This document shows, in pieces, positions 55,497-64,000 of a stretch of DNA of 64,000 nucleotides (the first letter of the stretch is position 1; every line of letters starts with the position of its first letter). The position numbers and the translations under genes were made by a program. The stretch comes from Vibrio sp. AND4 (GTDB lineage Bacteria; Pseudomonadota; Gammaproteobacteria; Enterobacterales; Vibrionaceae). The stretch is taken from NCBI RefSeq assembly GCF_000171815.1, contig NZ_ABGR01000001.1, forward strand, positions 62,001 through 126,000, given 5' to 3'. The notes under the pieces are model-generated. The model saw only the letters and a list, made by a program, of their open reading frames with translations. It made no database searches and had not been told where the DNA came from.

Positions 55497-56423
55497 TTAG
55501 CTTAACTGCTGAACCAGCGGTAATCCGCTCGATAGGCTGTTAAACGGAATGGCCATAGAATGACACTGTTGTTTAAGCGCTTGTTGATGTTCAACAAAGT
55601 GAGATTCCAACTCCTGACGCTGTCCTTTTGAACCAAAGTTAAACCATTGACTTCGATAACCATCGGATGCCTTCGCTTGTCCTCGAAAATCGGTTTCGCC
55701 TCGCTCTAGTGGGTCATAGAATTGTACTGCACGAACGCTGTTGTGTTGCTTTATTTGACGCAATTGAATCAGCGCTTTTTCTTCAATTTGAGCAAAGTCA
55801 CTCAATAGAATGATCTCACTGCCTTTTGGTGCAAGATTATGCAGTGTTTCAATTACACTTATATATGGCAAGGTACGTGCGCTGTCAGTTTGTAGATCGT
55901 TAAGCAATTGATTGTGAGTGTTTACTATTGCGTTAAGAATTCTCAGCCCTTGGCTTTGTAAGGAGGAAGGACGAAATTCAAGACACTGACGACCATTGTC
56001 AATCACGGCACCAATGCGGTCTTTTTTGGCTAAAGTTAGCCAAATCATGACGCTAGCAAAGTGTGCCATTTGAACGGACTTCAACACGTATTGTGAACCA
56101 AAGTGCATGCTTGGACTCAAGTCGATGTATAAGATCACCGCTTGTTCTTTGTCTTCTGCAAATAACTTGGTGTGTGCTTTTCCCGTTCGAGCCGTGACTC
56201 GCCAGTCGATACTACGAATATCATCACCCGCTTGGTATTGGCGCACTTCCATGAAATCCATACCACGTCCCTTTTGACGGCTAGTATGGCTGCCGCTCAT
56301 TTGTGACCAAATACTCTGCGCTGGTGGTAACCAACGAATCGATTGAGTGCGGTACTGAAGCAGTTCTTCAAGGGTTAATGTTACCCCATTAGCATGAGGT
56401 GGTAATGCATATGATGCAGACAT
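55497..56423 (-). CDS. DUF58 (VWA-like) protein
   Basis: 308 residues. The DUF58 signature GRGMDFMEVRQYQAGDDIRSIDWRVTARTGKAHTKLFAEDKEQ is at about 52-95, followed by a VWA-like fold with YIDLSPSMHFGS as a MIDAS-type motif. No membrane segment, so it is likely a cytoplasmic partner of the MoxR ATPase. 14 bp after moxR and 40 bp before the DUF4381 gene. Confidence 0.93.
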   Translation of the reverse strand: MSASYALPPHANGVTLTLEELLQYRTQSIRWLPPAQSIWSQMSGSHTSRQKGRGMDFMEVRQYQAGDDIRSIDWRVTARTGKAHTKLFAEDKEQAVILYIDLSPSMHFGSQYVLKSVQMAHFASVMIWLTLAKKDRIGAVIDNGRQCLEFRPSSLQSQGLRILNAIVNTHNQLLNDLQTDSARTLPYISVIETLHNLAPKGSEIILLSDFAQIEEKALIQLRQIKQHNSVRAVQFYDPLERGETDFRGQAKASDGYRSQWFNFGSKGQRQELESHFVEHQQALKQQCHSMAIPFNSLSSGLPLVQQLS

Positions 56424-56437
56424 GTCACCTACCTAAG

Positions 56438-57394
56438 TTATGCGCTACCTACAAGGTTAAGGAGCTTGTCGATAACCTGATTTGCGGTAATGCCTTCTGC
56501 TTGGGCGTGATAGCTGAGCAGTAGACGATGGCGGAGTACAGGGTAAGCCATGGCTTGAACATCTTCTGGTGAAACGAAGTCACGACCTGCGAGCCAAGCA
56601 TGAGCACGGGCACAACGGTCAAGAGCGATGGTGGCACGTGGACTGACGCCCATTGATAGCCATTTCGCCAGTTCCGAGTCGTAATCGCCGGGCTGTCGAG
56701 TTGCCATTACAAGACGAACAATGTATTGCTCAATCGCGTCAGCCATATGGATGTTGAGTACTTCTTTACGTGCAGTGAAGATGTCCTCTTGGCTCAGTCT
56801 TGGGCGTTCTATTTTCGCTTCGCCTTTTGCCTCACCTCGATTGATACGTAAGATCGCCAGTTCATGCTCCGCATCTGGGTAATCTACATCCAGGTGCAGC
56901 AAGAAACGGTCGAGCTGGGCTTCGGGCAGTGGGTAGGTCCCTTCTTGTTCTATTGGGTTTTGCGTTGCCATCACCAAGAACAGTTCTGGCAGTGCGTAAG
57001 TGTTTCGTCCTGCGGTCACTTGCTTTTCTGCCATTGCTTCGAGCATTGCCGCTTGTACTTTCGCAGGTGCACGGTTGATCTCATCGGCTAAGATCAGTGA
57101 GTTAAAAATTGGACCTGATTGGAATGTAAACTCTCCCGTTTCGGGACGAAAGATGTCAGTGCCAGTCAAATCTGCAGGTAGTAAGTCGGGAGTGAACTGA
57201 ATACGGTGGAAATCACCCTCTACACAATCAGAAAGAGATTTTACTGCGCGAGTCTTAGCCAACCCCGGAGGGCCCTCAACCAAGATGTGCCCATCGGCAA
57301 GTAGAGCAATAAGGAGCTGTTTAACCAGATCATGCTGACCAATGATCTGAGATTCTAAATAACTTTGAAGAGTTTCGAAGTTTGTTTTGTGCAT
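56438..57394 (-). CDS. moxR: MoxR-family AAA+ ATPase
   Basis: 318 residues. Walker A is GPPGLAKTR and Walker B LILADEINRAPAKVQAAMLEAMAEKQVT. Sensor 1 is MATQNPIEQEGTYPLPEAQLDRFLL, and a C-terminal lid domain carries VSPRATIALDRCARAHAWLAGRDFVSPEDV. First gene of the six-gene leftward operon. MoxR ATPases act as chaperones that insert metals or assemble complexes together with VWA proteins. Confidence 0.96.
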   Translation of the reverse strand: MHKTNFETLQSYLESQIIGQHDLVKQLLIALLADGHILVEGPPGLAKTRAVKSLSDCVEGDFHRIQFTPDLLPADLTGTDIFRPETGEFTFQSGPIFNSLILADEINRAPAKVQAAMLEAMAEKQVTAGRNTYALPELFLVMATQNPIEQEGTYPLPEAQLDRFLLHLDVDYPDAEHELAILRINRGEAKGEAKIERPRLSQEDIFTARKEVLNIHMADAIEQYIVRLVMATRQPGDYDSELAKWLSMGVSPRATIALDRCARAHAWLAGRDFVSPEDVQAMAYPVLRHRLLLSYHAQAEGITANQVIDKLLNLVGSA

Positions 57395-57969
57395 TTTTGG
57401 ACTCTCTAGTATCCATATGTTTCTTGTTTGGAGTATTGGTCACTTCCGGTATGAGAAAAGTTCCAACACACATATGCAATTTATCTTTCCAATATTGGGT
57501 TATTGCGATGTATTACAAGCCCCTAGCGCGACTGAATTCCATTCAGGGGGCAATTAGTACCACATTCATACTCATAAATGGGCATCTGGAGTGTTGGGTA
57601 TACAGAGTTTAATCCGTTGCTCGCTTCAACCATTGTTCGCTTCAACCATTGGTTGAGTATGCCCTCATCGCTATCGCGTTTCGTCCTGTAGAAACTTTAG
57701 ATATCGACAAGATAAGTATGGTCATTCTTGGAGTGATGCCGATTTAGGCGTATTAAATCGCGATGACGGTCGTTTTAGGCGGTCTTTAGGAGGTAAAGTC
57801 GTAGGCTAAATAATCGATCAATAAATGTTTGTGTAAAAATGTAAGAATTTTCTCTAGTTTTGTAGGGCAAAGCCGATAAAGGTGTCATGCGGCACATAGT
57901 TAGATCATATGTGCAAGGTTGTATTTATTCGAAATGCGGATAATTAGTGATTCTTTTATAGGTCCAGAT
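57395..57969. other. divergent intergenic region, moxR / MCP
   Basis: 575 bp. It includes a tandem repeat (57621-57651) and AT-rich sequence near both ends. A 76-codon rightward frame at 57382-57612 has no ribosome-binding site and overlaps moxR. No promoter is confidently placed. Confidence 0.5.
57621..57656. repeat. 15-bp tandem repeat with adjoining palindrome
   Basis: TCGCTTCAACCATTG occurs at 57621-57635 and 57637-57651 (period 16). The second copy runs into TCAACCA-T-TGGTTGA (57642-57656), a perfect dyad. Confidence 0.75.
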
Positions 57970-59886
57970 ATGTTGAAACTTAGCTCTTTGAGTATCAAAC
58001 AAAAGGTTGTACTCGGTATTACGTTTGCCGTGCTTGCATCAACCATTATTGTGGGGGTGATGGCTCACCATCACGCCAGAGAGGTATTAAGCCATCGCCT
58101 CATTGATATTGAATTGCCTGCGATGTTGCAGCAAATCAATACGGAGATCGATCGTGAAGTAGTACAAATGCAGCAAGCTGCGAAACAATTGGCGACGAAC
58201 GAATTTGTTGTTGCAGCACTGTCTGAGGCAGACCGGACCTCGTCAGTAGAGGCGCAACTTGTTCGCCAACTTAATAATGTCAAATCCCAATACCGATTAA
58301 ACGATGCGTCTGTCGCTAATCGGCAAAGTGCCCATTATTGGAACCAAAATGGTTTCCTGCGTCAGCTTAATCGATCGCAAGATGCTTGGTTCTTTGATTT
58401 TACCTCTTCTGGTCAAGATACTTCGGTGAGCGTCTTCCAAGAAGCAAACGGCGAAGTAAAAATGTTCGCCAATTATCAAAATGTAAATGGCATTTCAATG
58501 TCGGGTCTGTCCAAATCAATGGACGATATGATGTCGTTGTTAAATGGTTTTAAAATTGAGAAAACAGGCTACGTTTTCCTAACCAACAGTAAGGGTGATA
58601 TCCAGATCCATCGCGAGCAAGGCAAGAATCAAAGCTCCATCAACCAATTGTTTGGTCGAGAAGCTTCTCTGTTAATGGATAAAAGACAATTCAACTTAGT
58701 CACTACTGAGTTTGAAGGACAAGAGATGTTTGTTTCAAGTTTATATGTGCCTTCAATGGATTGGTTTGTCATTGGTGTTGTACCAGTAGACGAGGTATTC
58801 GCTGATCTAGATGCGACCGCAGAGAGAATGTTGTTCACAACAGCAATTGTTGCGTTAATCTTCATCGCGATGGGTGTTCTTCTTGCAAACAGCATTACCA
58901 ACCCAATTCGCCAAATTGCAGATCGCTTTTCTGATCTTGGCGAAGGTGAGGGCGATCTGACTCAGCGCATTGAAATCAAAGGTAACGATGAGGTCGCTCA
59001 GCTATCAAAAGGCTTTAATGGCTTTATTGATAAAATTCATGCAACCATGAAAGAGGTGTCATTAACCAGCGGGGCTTTAAGTCAAGCCGCAGACAGTGTT
59101 TCAAGCAAAGCAAGCTCAACGCATGATAATAGCCAAGAACAACGTGACCAGACTATTCAGGTCGTGACAGCCATTAACCAAATGGGCGCAACGATCGGTG
59201 AGATTGCTTCAAATGCAGCCACAGCAGCAGATACTGCTAACCAAGCGTCTGATAATACGCGGACTGGTCGCCAAGTGGTAACACAAGCAAAAGAGGTGAT
59301 TAGCCGTCTTGCCGGTGATGTGGAAACGACAAGCATGGTTGTAGGCCAGTTAGCAGCAACAACTAAAGATATTGGATCTATCCTGGATGTGATTCGCGAT
59401 ATTTCTGAGCAAACTAACCTATTGGCGCTTAACGCAGCGATTGAAGCAGCCCGCGCGGGTGAACAAGGCCGAGGTTTTGCCGTGGTTGCGGATGAAGTAC
59501 GTACCCTAGCGTCGCGAACTGCGGATTCTACAGAAGAGATTCAGCGGATGATCAATCAACTTCAAAGTGACGCACACGACGCAGTGACAGCGATGGAAGC
59601 GGGAAAAACGGTGACGTTTGAGGGTGTGGCATCGACCGATGAGGCTGTTGTTGTTTTGATGAATATCTCTGAACGTATTGCGGATATTTCAGATCGTAAT
59701 ACTCAGGTTGCTACGGCAACAGAAGAGCAATCTACGGTCGTTCATACCATCAACCAGAATATCGAGGAGATTAATGCGATCAACGAGATAACAACGGCCA
59801 CTGCAGAGGAACTGGCTGGTGCTAGTCGAGATCTGCAAGCGCTATCATCTCGTCTCGATAAGATGGTTGGTAGCTTCAAACTATAG
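57970..59886 (+). CDS. methyl-accepting chemotaxis protein with Cache-type sensor
   Basis: 638 residues from ATG 57970 (AGG 7 bp upstream); an upstream frame to 57919 exists but is less likely. TM1 ([22 protein letters not shown]), a large periplasmic domain of about 270 residues with a dCache-like pattern ([50 protein letters not shown]), TM2, HAMP ([20 protein letters not shown]) and the signalling domain with [33 protein letters not shown]. No CheR-tethering pentapeptide. Cache domains bind small molecules such as amino or organic acids; the ligand here is unknown. Confidence 0.95.
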   Translation: MLKLSSLSIKQKVVLGITFAVLASTIIVGVMAHHHAREVLSHRLIDIELPAMLQQINTEIDREVVQMQQAAKQLATNEFVVAALSEADRTSSVEAQLVRQLNNVKSQYRLNDASVANRQSAHYWNQNGFLRQLNRSQDAWFFDFTSSGQDTSVSVFQEANGEVKMFANYQNVNGISMSGLSKSMDDMMSLLNGFKIEKTGYVFLTNSKGDIQIHREQGKNQSSINQLFGREASLLMDKRQFNLVTTEFEGQEMFVSSLYVPSMDWFVIGVVPVDEVFADLDATAERMLFTTAIVALIFIAMGVLLANSITNPIRQIADRFSDLGEGEGDLTQRIEIKGNDEVAQLSKGFNGFIDKIHATMKEVSLTSGALSQAADSVSSKASSTHDNSQEQRDQTIQVVTAINQMGATIGEIASNAATAADTANQASDNTRTGRQVVTQAKEVISRLAGDVETTSMVVGQLAATTKDIGSILDVIRDISEQTNLLALNAAIEAARAGEQGRGFAVVADEVRTLASRTADSTEEIQRMINQLQSDAHDAVTAMEAGKTVTFEGVASTDEAVVVLMNISERIADISDRNTQVATATEEQSTVVHTINQNIEEINAINEITTATAEELAGASRDLQALSSRLDKMVGSFKL

Positions 59887-59944
59887 AGTTGGATAGAATG
59901 GTCTTAATTTACAAGTTTAACGACTCTATATTTAGGTAAGTGCC

Positions 59945-60145
59945 ATGAATGATTTCGAAAAAGAACTCGAGCAGATCTCGCAGGAAGTATCTCAAGAACC
60001 GGAAGTGAAACTGCCATCGCTCGAAGAGCAAAAGCAAATTGCAGCTGAGCTCAAGAAGTTAGAAGCTGAAGGAAAGCTGACACCAGAAATCCTTGAGCAG
60101 TACTTTGGCCAGTTTAATCAGAAAAATTCAGTTCCAGTGCATTAG
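59945..60145 (+). CDS. small acidic protein of unknown function
   Basis: 66 residues, very rich in Glu, Gln and Lys and probably all helical (FEKELEQISQEVSQEPEVKLPSLEEQKQIAAELKKLEAEGKLTPEILEQYFGQF). AGGTAAGTGCC lies upstream of the ATG and a good terminator follows, so it is a genuine short gene. It starts 58 bp after the chemoreceptor and may be co-transcribed with it. I know no function for it. Confidence 0.8.
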   Translation: MNDFEKELEQISQEVSQEPEVKLPSLEEQKQIAAELKKLEAEGKLTPEILEQYFGQFNQKNSVPVH

Positions 60146-60147
60146 TT

Positions 60148-60172
60148 AAAAGGGAGTTTCATACTCCCTTTT
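60148..60172 (+). terminator. rho-independent terminator
   Basis: AAAAGGGAGT-TTCAT-ACTCCCTTTT followed by more T residues, directly after the small acidic protein gene. Confidence 0.93.
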
Positions 60173-60319
60173 TTGTGCCTTTCATTTCTCTATGTATTAT
60201 TGATAATTAAATCAATGCTTTAGTGTTGCCTACTACTATTTTTCATACTTGACAATAGTGCCTCTCTAACTAAGTCTATTCCTTATTTCACTTAAAATGA
60301 CTAAAGGGCATCGAGCAAG

Positions 60320-60988
60320 ATGGAGCATCAAAATTCTAGGGAAGTGATCTTAATTACGGAAGACAGCTTACAGTCTTCGTTGTTGAAAGATGTGTTAGAG
60401 ACTAGACTCAATATCAATGTTCAATTGATCTATCCTGAAAATCTCGATACTCGACCAAAACCTGTTAGTTCAGTCGATGCGATACTGTTAGATTACAGTG
60501 TAATGTCAGATGACCTCTTCTCTCGTTATATGGAGTTTAAAGAAACGGGCCTGAAAGACACGACAGAAGTCCTTATTAACTGTGATAAATCAATCACAAC
60601 GGACGAGCTGTTTGGTTGGCCATCGTTGGCAGGGATTTTTTACACTTCAGATGGTATTAGTAAGTTACAAGCTGGAATAGGCAAAGTGCTACAGGGTGAT
60701 ATGTGGTTCAGCCGGAAGTTCTCTCAGCAATATATTACTCACTTACGTCGACACGGTAGACCAACTAGTAAGCCCCTCCGTGAAATTTTGACAAAAAGAG
60801 AACAGCAAATCATCACGCTCTTATCATCGGGGGCTTCAAATCAACAGATCGCTGACCAACTACTTGTGAGTGAAAACACGGTCAAAACACACCTCCACAA
60901 CATATTTAAAAAGATTGATGTCAAAAATAGAGTACAAGCATTAATTTGGGCAAAAGAAAATCTTCCAGTTGTATCGCCAGTAATATAA
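60320..60988 (+). CDS. VpsT/CpsQ-type LuxR-family c-di-GMP-responsive regulator
   Basis: 222 residues. A receiver-like N-terminal domain lacks the phosphorylation-site context of true receivers. It is followed by W129-F130-S131-R132, which fits the W[FLM][ST]R c-di-GMP-binding motif of VpsT. The C-terminal LuxR HTH is LTKREQQIITLLSSGASNQQIADQLLVSENTVKTHLHNIFKKI (about 158-200). It belongs to the CsgD/VpsT group controlling biofilm matrix genes; CpsQ of V. parahaemolyticus and BrpT of V. vulnificus are the likely counterparts. It lies just upstream of a second regulator, an RTX protein and its exporter. Confidence 0.9.
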   Translation: MEHQNSREVILITEDSLQSSLLKDVLETRLNINVQLIYPENLDTRPKPVSSVDAILLDYSVMSDDLFSRYMEFKETGLKDTTEVLINCDKSITTDELFGWPSLAGIFYTSDGISKLQAGIGKVLQGDMWFSRKFSQQYITHLRRHGRPTSKPLREILTKREQQIITLLSSGASNQQIADQLLVSENTVKTHLHNIFKKIDVKNRVQALIWAKENLPVVSPVI

Positions 60989-61216
60989 ACAATATAAATA
61001 TTATGATTAATGTCAGTAAAACTTTCTGAATGTTTACTCAATTAGTTTGTTTAATAAAAAGTGTTTCTTTTTTGAGAAATGCTTTTTTTTGATTCTGTTT
61101 TTTGAAATTAAAATTCAAAAAAGTAGTAAGTATCTCTACTCTATCACCTAGCACTTAGTTATTAGATTAAGTGTTCAGCGATAATTATTAATTACTAATT
61201 TGATGTCAGTGAAAGT

Positions 61217-61879
61217 ATGAGAAACGCTATGGAAAAATATAAGTATAAGGGCCTACCAACAATCCTAATGATAACTCAGCAAAGCCTACAGAGTGAAAAC
61301 TTTAAGGAGGTGCTTTCTAAGAAAACAGAAACAAATATAACCATCATAGATAGTAAAAACTTGAGTTATCATGAACTGATCCCTGAGCAGTATTTCTTGT
61401 TAGTAGACTTTTCAATAGACATTCCGTCCGATACTTTAGTTTATCTCAGAGATAGTGGGAAAGTCATTGGCACGATTATGTTGAATCTAGGCTATGAGCT
61501 AGAGACAGAAGAGCTTGCATCTTGGCCTCATGTCAAAGGTATATTTGGTCCCAGCGATTCAATGGATAAGTTATGTCAAGGTCTGACCGCGATCGTCAGT
61601 GGTGATAATTGGTTGCCACGCCGTCTATTGGATCAGCTTCTTACTTATTACAAAGGAAAAGAGCTACAGTCAATGATTGAGCCCGCGACAGAAGTGGAGT
61701 TGACACGTAGAGAAATTCAAGTTCTAAAAATGCTTAAAGAGGGTGGATCTAATATTGAAATTGCAGATTCATTATTTATAAGTGAGCATACTATAAAGTC
61801 ACACCTATATAATATTTTCAGAAAGATTGAAGTTAAAAATAGAACGCAAGCAACTAGATGGGCGAAAAGAAACCTTTAG
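61217..61879 (+). CDS. second VpsT/BrpT-like LuxR-family regulator (WLPR motif)
   Basis: 220 residues from ATG 61217 (an ATG at 61229 is possible). Same architecture as the preceding gene: receiver-like domain and LuxR HTH (LTRREIQVLKMLKEGGSNIEIADSLFISEHTIKSHLYNIFRKI). At the c-di-GMP motif it has W132-L133-P134-R135, with Pro in the Ser/Thr position, so ligand binding may be altered or lost. The two proteins are clearly related but diverged, so this is an old duplication. It is directly upstream of the RTX gene and is its best candidate regulator. It is preceded by a 228-bp very AT-rich gap. Confidence 0.88.
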   Translation: MRNAMEKYKYKGLPTILMITQQSLQSENFKEVLSKKTETNITIIDSKNLSYHELIPEQYFLLVDFSIDIPSDTLVYLRDSGKVIGTIMLNLGYELETEELASWPHVKGIFGPSDSMDKLCQGLTAIVSGDNWLPRRLLDQLLTYYKGKELQSMIEPATEVELTRREIQVLKMLKEGGSNIEIADSLFISEHTIKSHLYNIFRKIEVKNRTQATRWAKRNL

Positions 61880-61898
61880 TGCTTTAGTGCTTTAGTGC
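61875..61898. repeat. 8-bp unit repeated three times over a stop codon
   Basis: TTTAGTGC is repeated three times in tandem (61875-61882, 61883-61890, 61891-61898). The TAG stop of the second LuxR gene lies within the first unit. Confidence 0.9.
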
Positions 61899-62099
61899 TA
61901 GGTTTAACATTATTTAAAAATTGTTACCCATTAAAGTACCAAATGTGGATTATTTAGCATTGGAATCTGACGAAAATATCATCCCTTATTCAAACTTGCT
62001 CTACACACTTTGTTTATTAGACTTTCTACGCTTGGAGCAGTCTTTATCAGGCGTGGAGTATATAAGTCTATTCAAATAAGAAAGCCAGAGGGATTTAGA

Positions 62100-62681
62100 A
62101 TGATCAGGAATGACACGCATCTAGGTAATAGGGGAAGTGACGAAATTGCTGACTTCGATGGTGGTAATGATGTTTTTGTTGGTTTCGGTGGTAATGATGT
62201 ATTCGTAGGTGGTGGTGGTGATGACTTAATGGTTGGTGGTTCAGGTGATGATCGCCTAACAGGAGGGGCTGGTGATGATATTTTAATGGCTGGGACCGGT
62301 AACGATTACCTCGGTGGCGGTACTGGTAATGATTTGCTGTTGGGATTACTGGGTGACAACAAGCTCAATGGTGGCGTCGGTGAAGATGTACTTGTTGCTG
62401 GCTCTGGCGATAACATTCTGGTTGTTGGCTCTGGTGCAGATAAGTTTATTTTTACCGATAAGTTTAAAGGGCATGGTGAAGCTAAAGTGGTTGATTTTAC
62501 AATCGGTGAAGATTCTCTGCACATCATCAGTGATGCTGTGACATCATTCTCCGATTTAACCTTCAGCTATGATGCCAAAGGTAATGCTGTCTTTACGGAT
62601 GGCGTAGATCTGACGGTCAAATTGATTGGTGTTACGCAAGCAGACATTAATACCTATGGCAGTGAATTATTCATTATCTGA
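62100..62681 (+). CDS. cabA: RTX calcium-binding matrix protein, CabA-like
   Basis: 193 residues from ATG 62100, chosen because GAGGGA lies 6 bp upstream; an extended frame to 62010 has no such site. Residues about 10-118 are roughly eleven nonapeptide repeats of the GGxGxDxLx type (GGNDVFVGF, GGGDDLMVGG, GAGDDILMAG and so on), which bind calcium in a parallel beta-roll. A C-terminal region (FTIGEDSLHIISDAVTSFSDLTF, then a terminal ELFII) is typical of type I secretion signals. There is no N-terminal signal peptide. Gene order with an ABC exporter and VpsT-type regulators matches V. vulnificus cabABC, where CabA is a biofilm-matrix protein. Confidence 0.85.
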   Translation: MIRNDTHLGNRGSDEIADFDGGNDVFVGFGGNDVFVGGGGDDLMVGGSGDDRLTGGAGDDILMAGTGNDYLGGGTGNDLLLGLLGDNKLNGGVGEDVLVAGSGDNILVVGSGADKFIFTDKFKGHGEAKVVDFTIGEDSLHIISDAVTSFSDLTFSYDAKGNAVFTDGVDLTVKLIGVTQADINTYGSELFII

Positions 62682-62741
62682 GTCTTAGTATCGGGCGCTA
62701 GTCGGTCTAGTGCCTAAATATTACAATATGTGGAAGTAATC

Positions 62742-64000
62742 GTGCAAAATACGGTTTTCAAAGAAGTGAAACAAAAACTATGCATTCTAACAGGTCTACT
62801 GATTGGTTTTAGTTTTTTTATAAATTTATTAGTGCTTTCTATTCCTCTGTACATGCTGCAAGTGTACAACCGCGTTATCTCCTCTTACTCTCTAGATACC
62901 CTATTTTTATTGACAGTGATTGTCCTTGCTGCGCTTTTGACAATGTCGCTGATTGATATCGCACGAGCCCAGATGAGTAAGTCTTTTGGTTATTGGGTAG
63001 ATTCTAAACTTTCGGTATTTATGCTTAAACGAAGTATTCAACATCGGGTACACATGGGCAAAAGTTATACATCTCAAGTTTTGAGGGATATCCAAAATAT
63101 CAAAAGCTTTCTTAGTAGCCAAGCACTGTACCCTTTACTCGATGCCCCGTGGACCCCTGCTTTTATACTTTTCGTTTATTTTCTTCACCCTGTTTTGGGG
63201 CATATTGCGTTAGGGGGTTCAATTGTCTTGTTTGGTTTGGGCGTGATTAATGAGTTTGTGACTCGCAAAATAATGCAAGAAAGTGAAGTTCGGTCGATAG
63301 ACCATATCAACCACGCAGAGGTGGCGACTCAAAATGCGAACTCAATTATAGCGATGGGGATGATGAATGCATTTTTGGAGGGTTGGTATTCCCGTGTTAA
63401 TGAATCCAATCAACTTGAGCGGCGTGTTACAGGTAAGTCGATTTACCTCGCTAATTTTTCGAAGCTCGTGCGTGGCTCCCTTCAGATATGCTTGCTAGGA
63501 GGTGGTGCTTGGCTGGTCATCCAACACGAGATCACCGCTGGTGCGATGATCGCCAGCTCCATTTTAATGAGTCGTGCTTTATCTCCAATGGAGCAAGCGA
63601 TAGGTACATGGCGTAGCGCAATGTCCGCTTGGAATGCTTATCGGCGTTTGCGGGTGATTGATCGGACCGTAAAACAAGATGAATCTGATATGCCTTTACC
63701 TCGTCCAAAAGGTCACTATGAACTGGCAGGGCTAGTTTATCGCCACCCAGACGAAACAGAGCCTGTTTTGTCTGCAATATCGTTGTCGATTCCATCCGGT
63801 GTATCTTTGGGTGTGATTGGGCCCTCTGGAACGGGAAAATCAACGTTTGCCAGACTGTTACTTGGGAATCTAAAACCTTTAGCTGGCAAAGTTACCCTAG
63901 ATGGTATGGAAGTATCGACATGGGCATCAGAAGATAGAGGGGCTCACTTTGGTTATCTAGCACAGGAAGTGGAATTGTTTGCTGGGACCATTCGAGAAAA
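62742..64000 (+). CDS. type I secretion ABC transporter (permease-ATPase), 3'-truncated
   Basis: The frame is open from GTG 62742 (GGAAG 5-6 bp upstream) to the window end, about 420 residues. N-terminal transmembrane domain with an LSIPLYMLQVYNRV start typical of PrtD/LapB-type exporters, DAPWTPAFI, GAMIASSILMSRALSPMEQAIG and a GTWRSAMSAWNAYRRL linker. The ATPase then begins with Walker A GPSGTGKST and a Q-loop GYLAQEVELFAGTIRE; the sequence stops before the signature motif. No N-terminal C39-like peptidase domain is present, as expected for RTX exporters. 60 bp after the RTX gene; it should export that protein. Confidence 0.93.
   Translation, partial: MQNTVFKEVKQKLCILTGLLIGFSFFINLLVLSIPLYMLQVYNRVISSYSLDTLFLLTVIVLAALLTMSLIDIARAQMSKSFGYWVDSKLSVFMLKRSIQHRVHMGKSYTSQVLRDIQNIKSFLSSQALYPLLDAPWTPAFILFVYFLHPVLGHIALGGSIVLFGLGVINEFVTRKIMQESEVRSIDHINHAEVATQNANSIIAMGMMNAFLEGWYSRVNESNQLERRVTGKSIYLANFSKLVRGSLQICLLGGGAWLVIQHEITAGAMIASSILMSRALSPMEQAIGTWRSAMSAWNAYRRLRVIDRTVKQDESDMPLPRPKGHYELAGLVYRHPDETEPVLSAISLSIPSGVSLGVIGPSGTGKSTFARLLLGNLKPLAGKVTLDGMEVSTWASEDRGAHFGYLAQEVELFAGTIRE

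Noticed and set aside
62010..62099. 30-residue N-terminal extension of the RTX protein
   Set aside because: The ATG at 62100 has a clear GAGGGA site and yields an N-terminus typical of type I secreted proteins.

Overview
The window looks like part of the second chromosome of a Harveyi-clade Vibrio (V. parahaemolyticus / V. alginolyticus / V. campbellii type). This is an inference from gene content: a PlzD-type PilZ protein, an OmpU-like porin, a Braun-type lipoprotein, a phoU-less pstSCAB operon, a rhombosortase-type (GlyGly-CTERM) metalloprotease and a CabA-like RTX matrix cluster beside VpsT/CpsQ/BrpT-type regulators. No rRNA, tRNA, CRISPR array, prophage or intact insertion sequence was seen. 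Both ends cut through genes.

Layout. 1-4.9 kb: a truncated unknown gene, an alcohol dehydrogenase/OFA-transporter pair and a periplasmic alpha-carbonic anhydrase. 4.9-11 kb: a YnaI-type MscS channel, a small XRE-like regulator, and L-lactate use (lldP, lldD, divergent LysR gene). 11-20.4 kb: a solitary double-ATPase of the YejF type, a small TPR-like gene behind a Fur-like site, a Lon-family protease, a chemoreceptor, a porin and the PilZ protein. 20.5-27.8 kb: a kinase-like phosphotransferase, a GNAT acetyltransferase, an MFS carrier, yibI-yibH, a protein with two IS1-type zinc ribbons, and deoD. 28.2-32.3 kb: a light/DNA-repair operon (DUF523-DUF1722, MerR, photolyase, L,D-transpeptidase) whose promoter is built into two TGTACA-type operator pairs. 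33-35 kb: lpp and a DEAD-box helicase separated by a cloverleaf-like repeat.

35.2-43.7 kb: a probably Fur-controlled five-gene operon encoding an exported prolyl-oligopeptidase, a haem/haemoglobin-type TonB-dependent receptor, a zinc metalloprotease with a GlyGly-CTERM surface-sorting tail, and two exported DUF1566 proteins. It reads like a protease-coupled iron- or haem-protein scavenging system and is the best candidate for an undescribed system. 44.1-47.7 kb: pstSCAB with 14-bp direct repeats upstream and an internal terminator after pstS. 48.2-50.3 kb: a two-GAF diguanylate cyclase.

50.4-57.4 kb: a complete MoxR-DUF58-DUF4381-BatA-BatB-BatD operon. Its BatB carries 86 uninterrupted glutamines encoded by 28 perfect copies of a 9-bp unit, a striking hypermutable tract. 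57.9-60.2 kb: a second chemoreceptor and a small acidic protein. 60.3-64 kb: two tandem CsgD/VpsT-type LuxR regulators (WFSR and WLPR motifs), a 193-residue RTX protein and the start of its type I secretion ABC exporter, interpreted as a c-di-GMP-controlled biofilm-matrix cluster.
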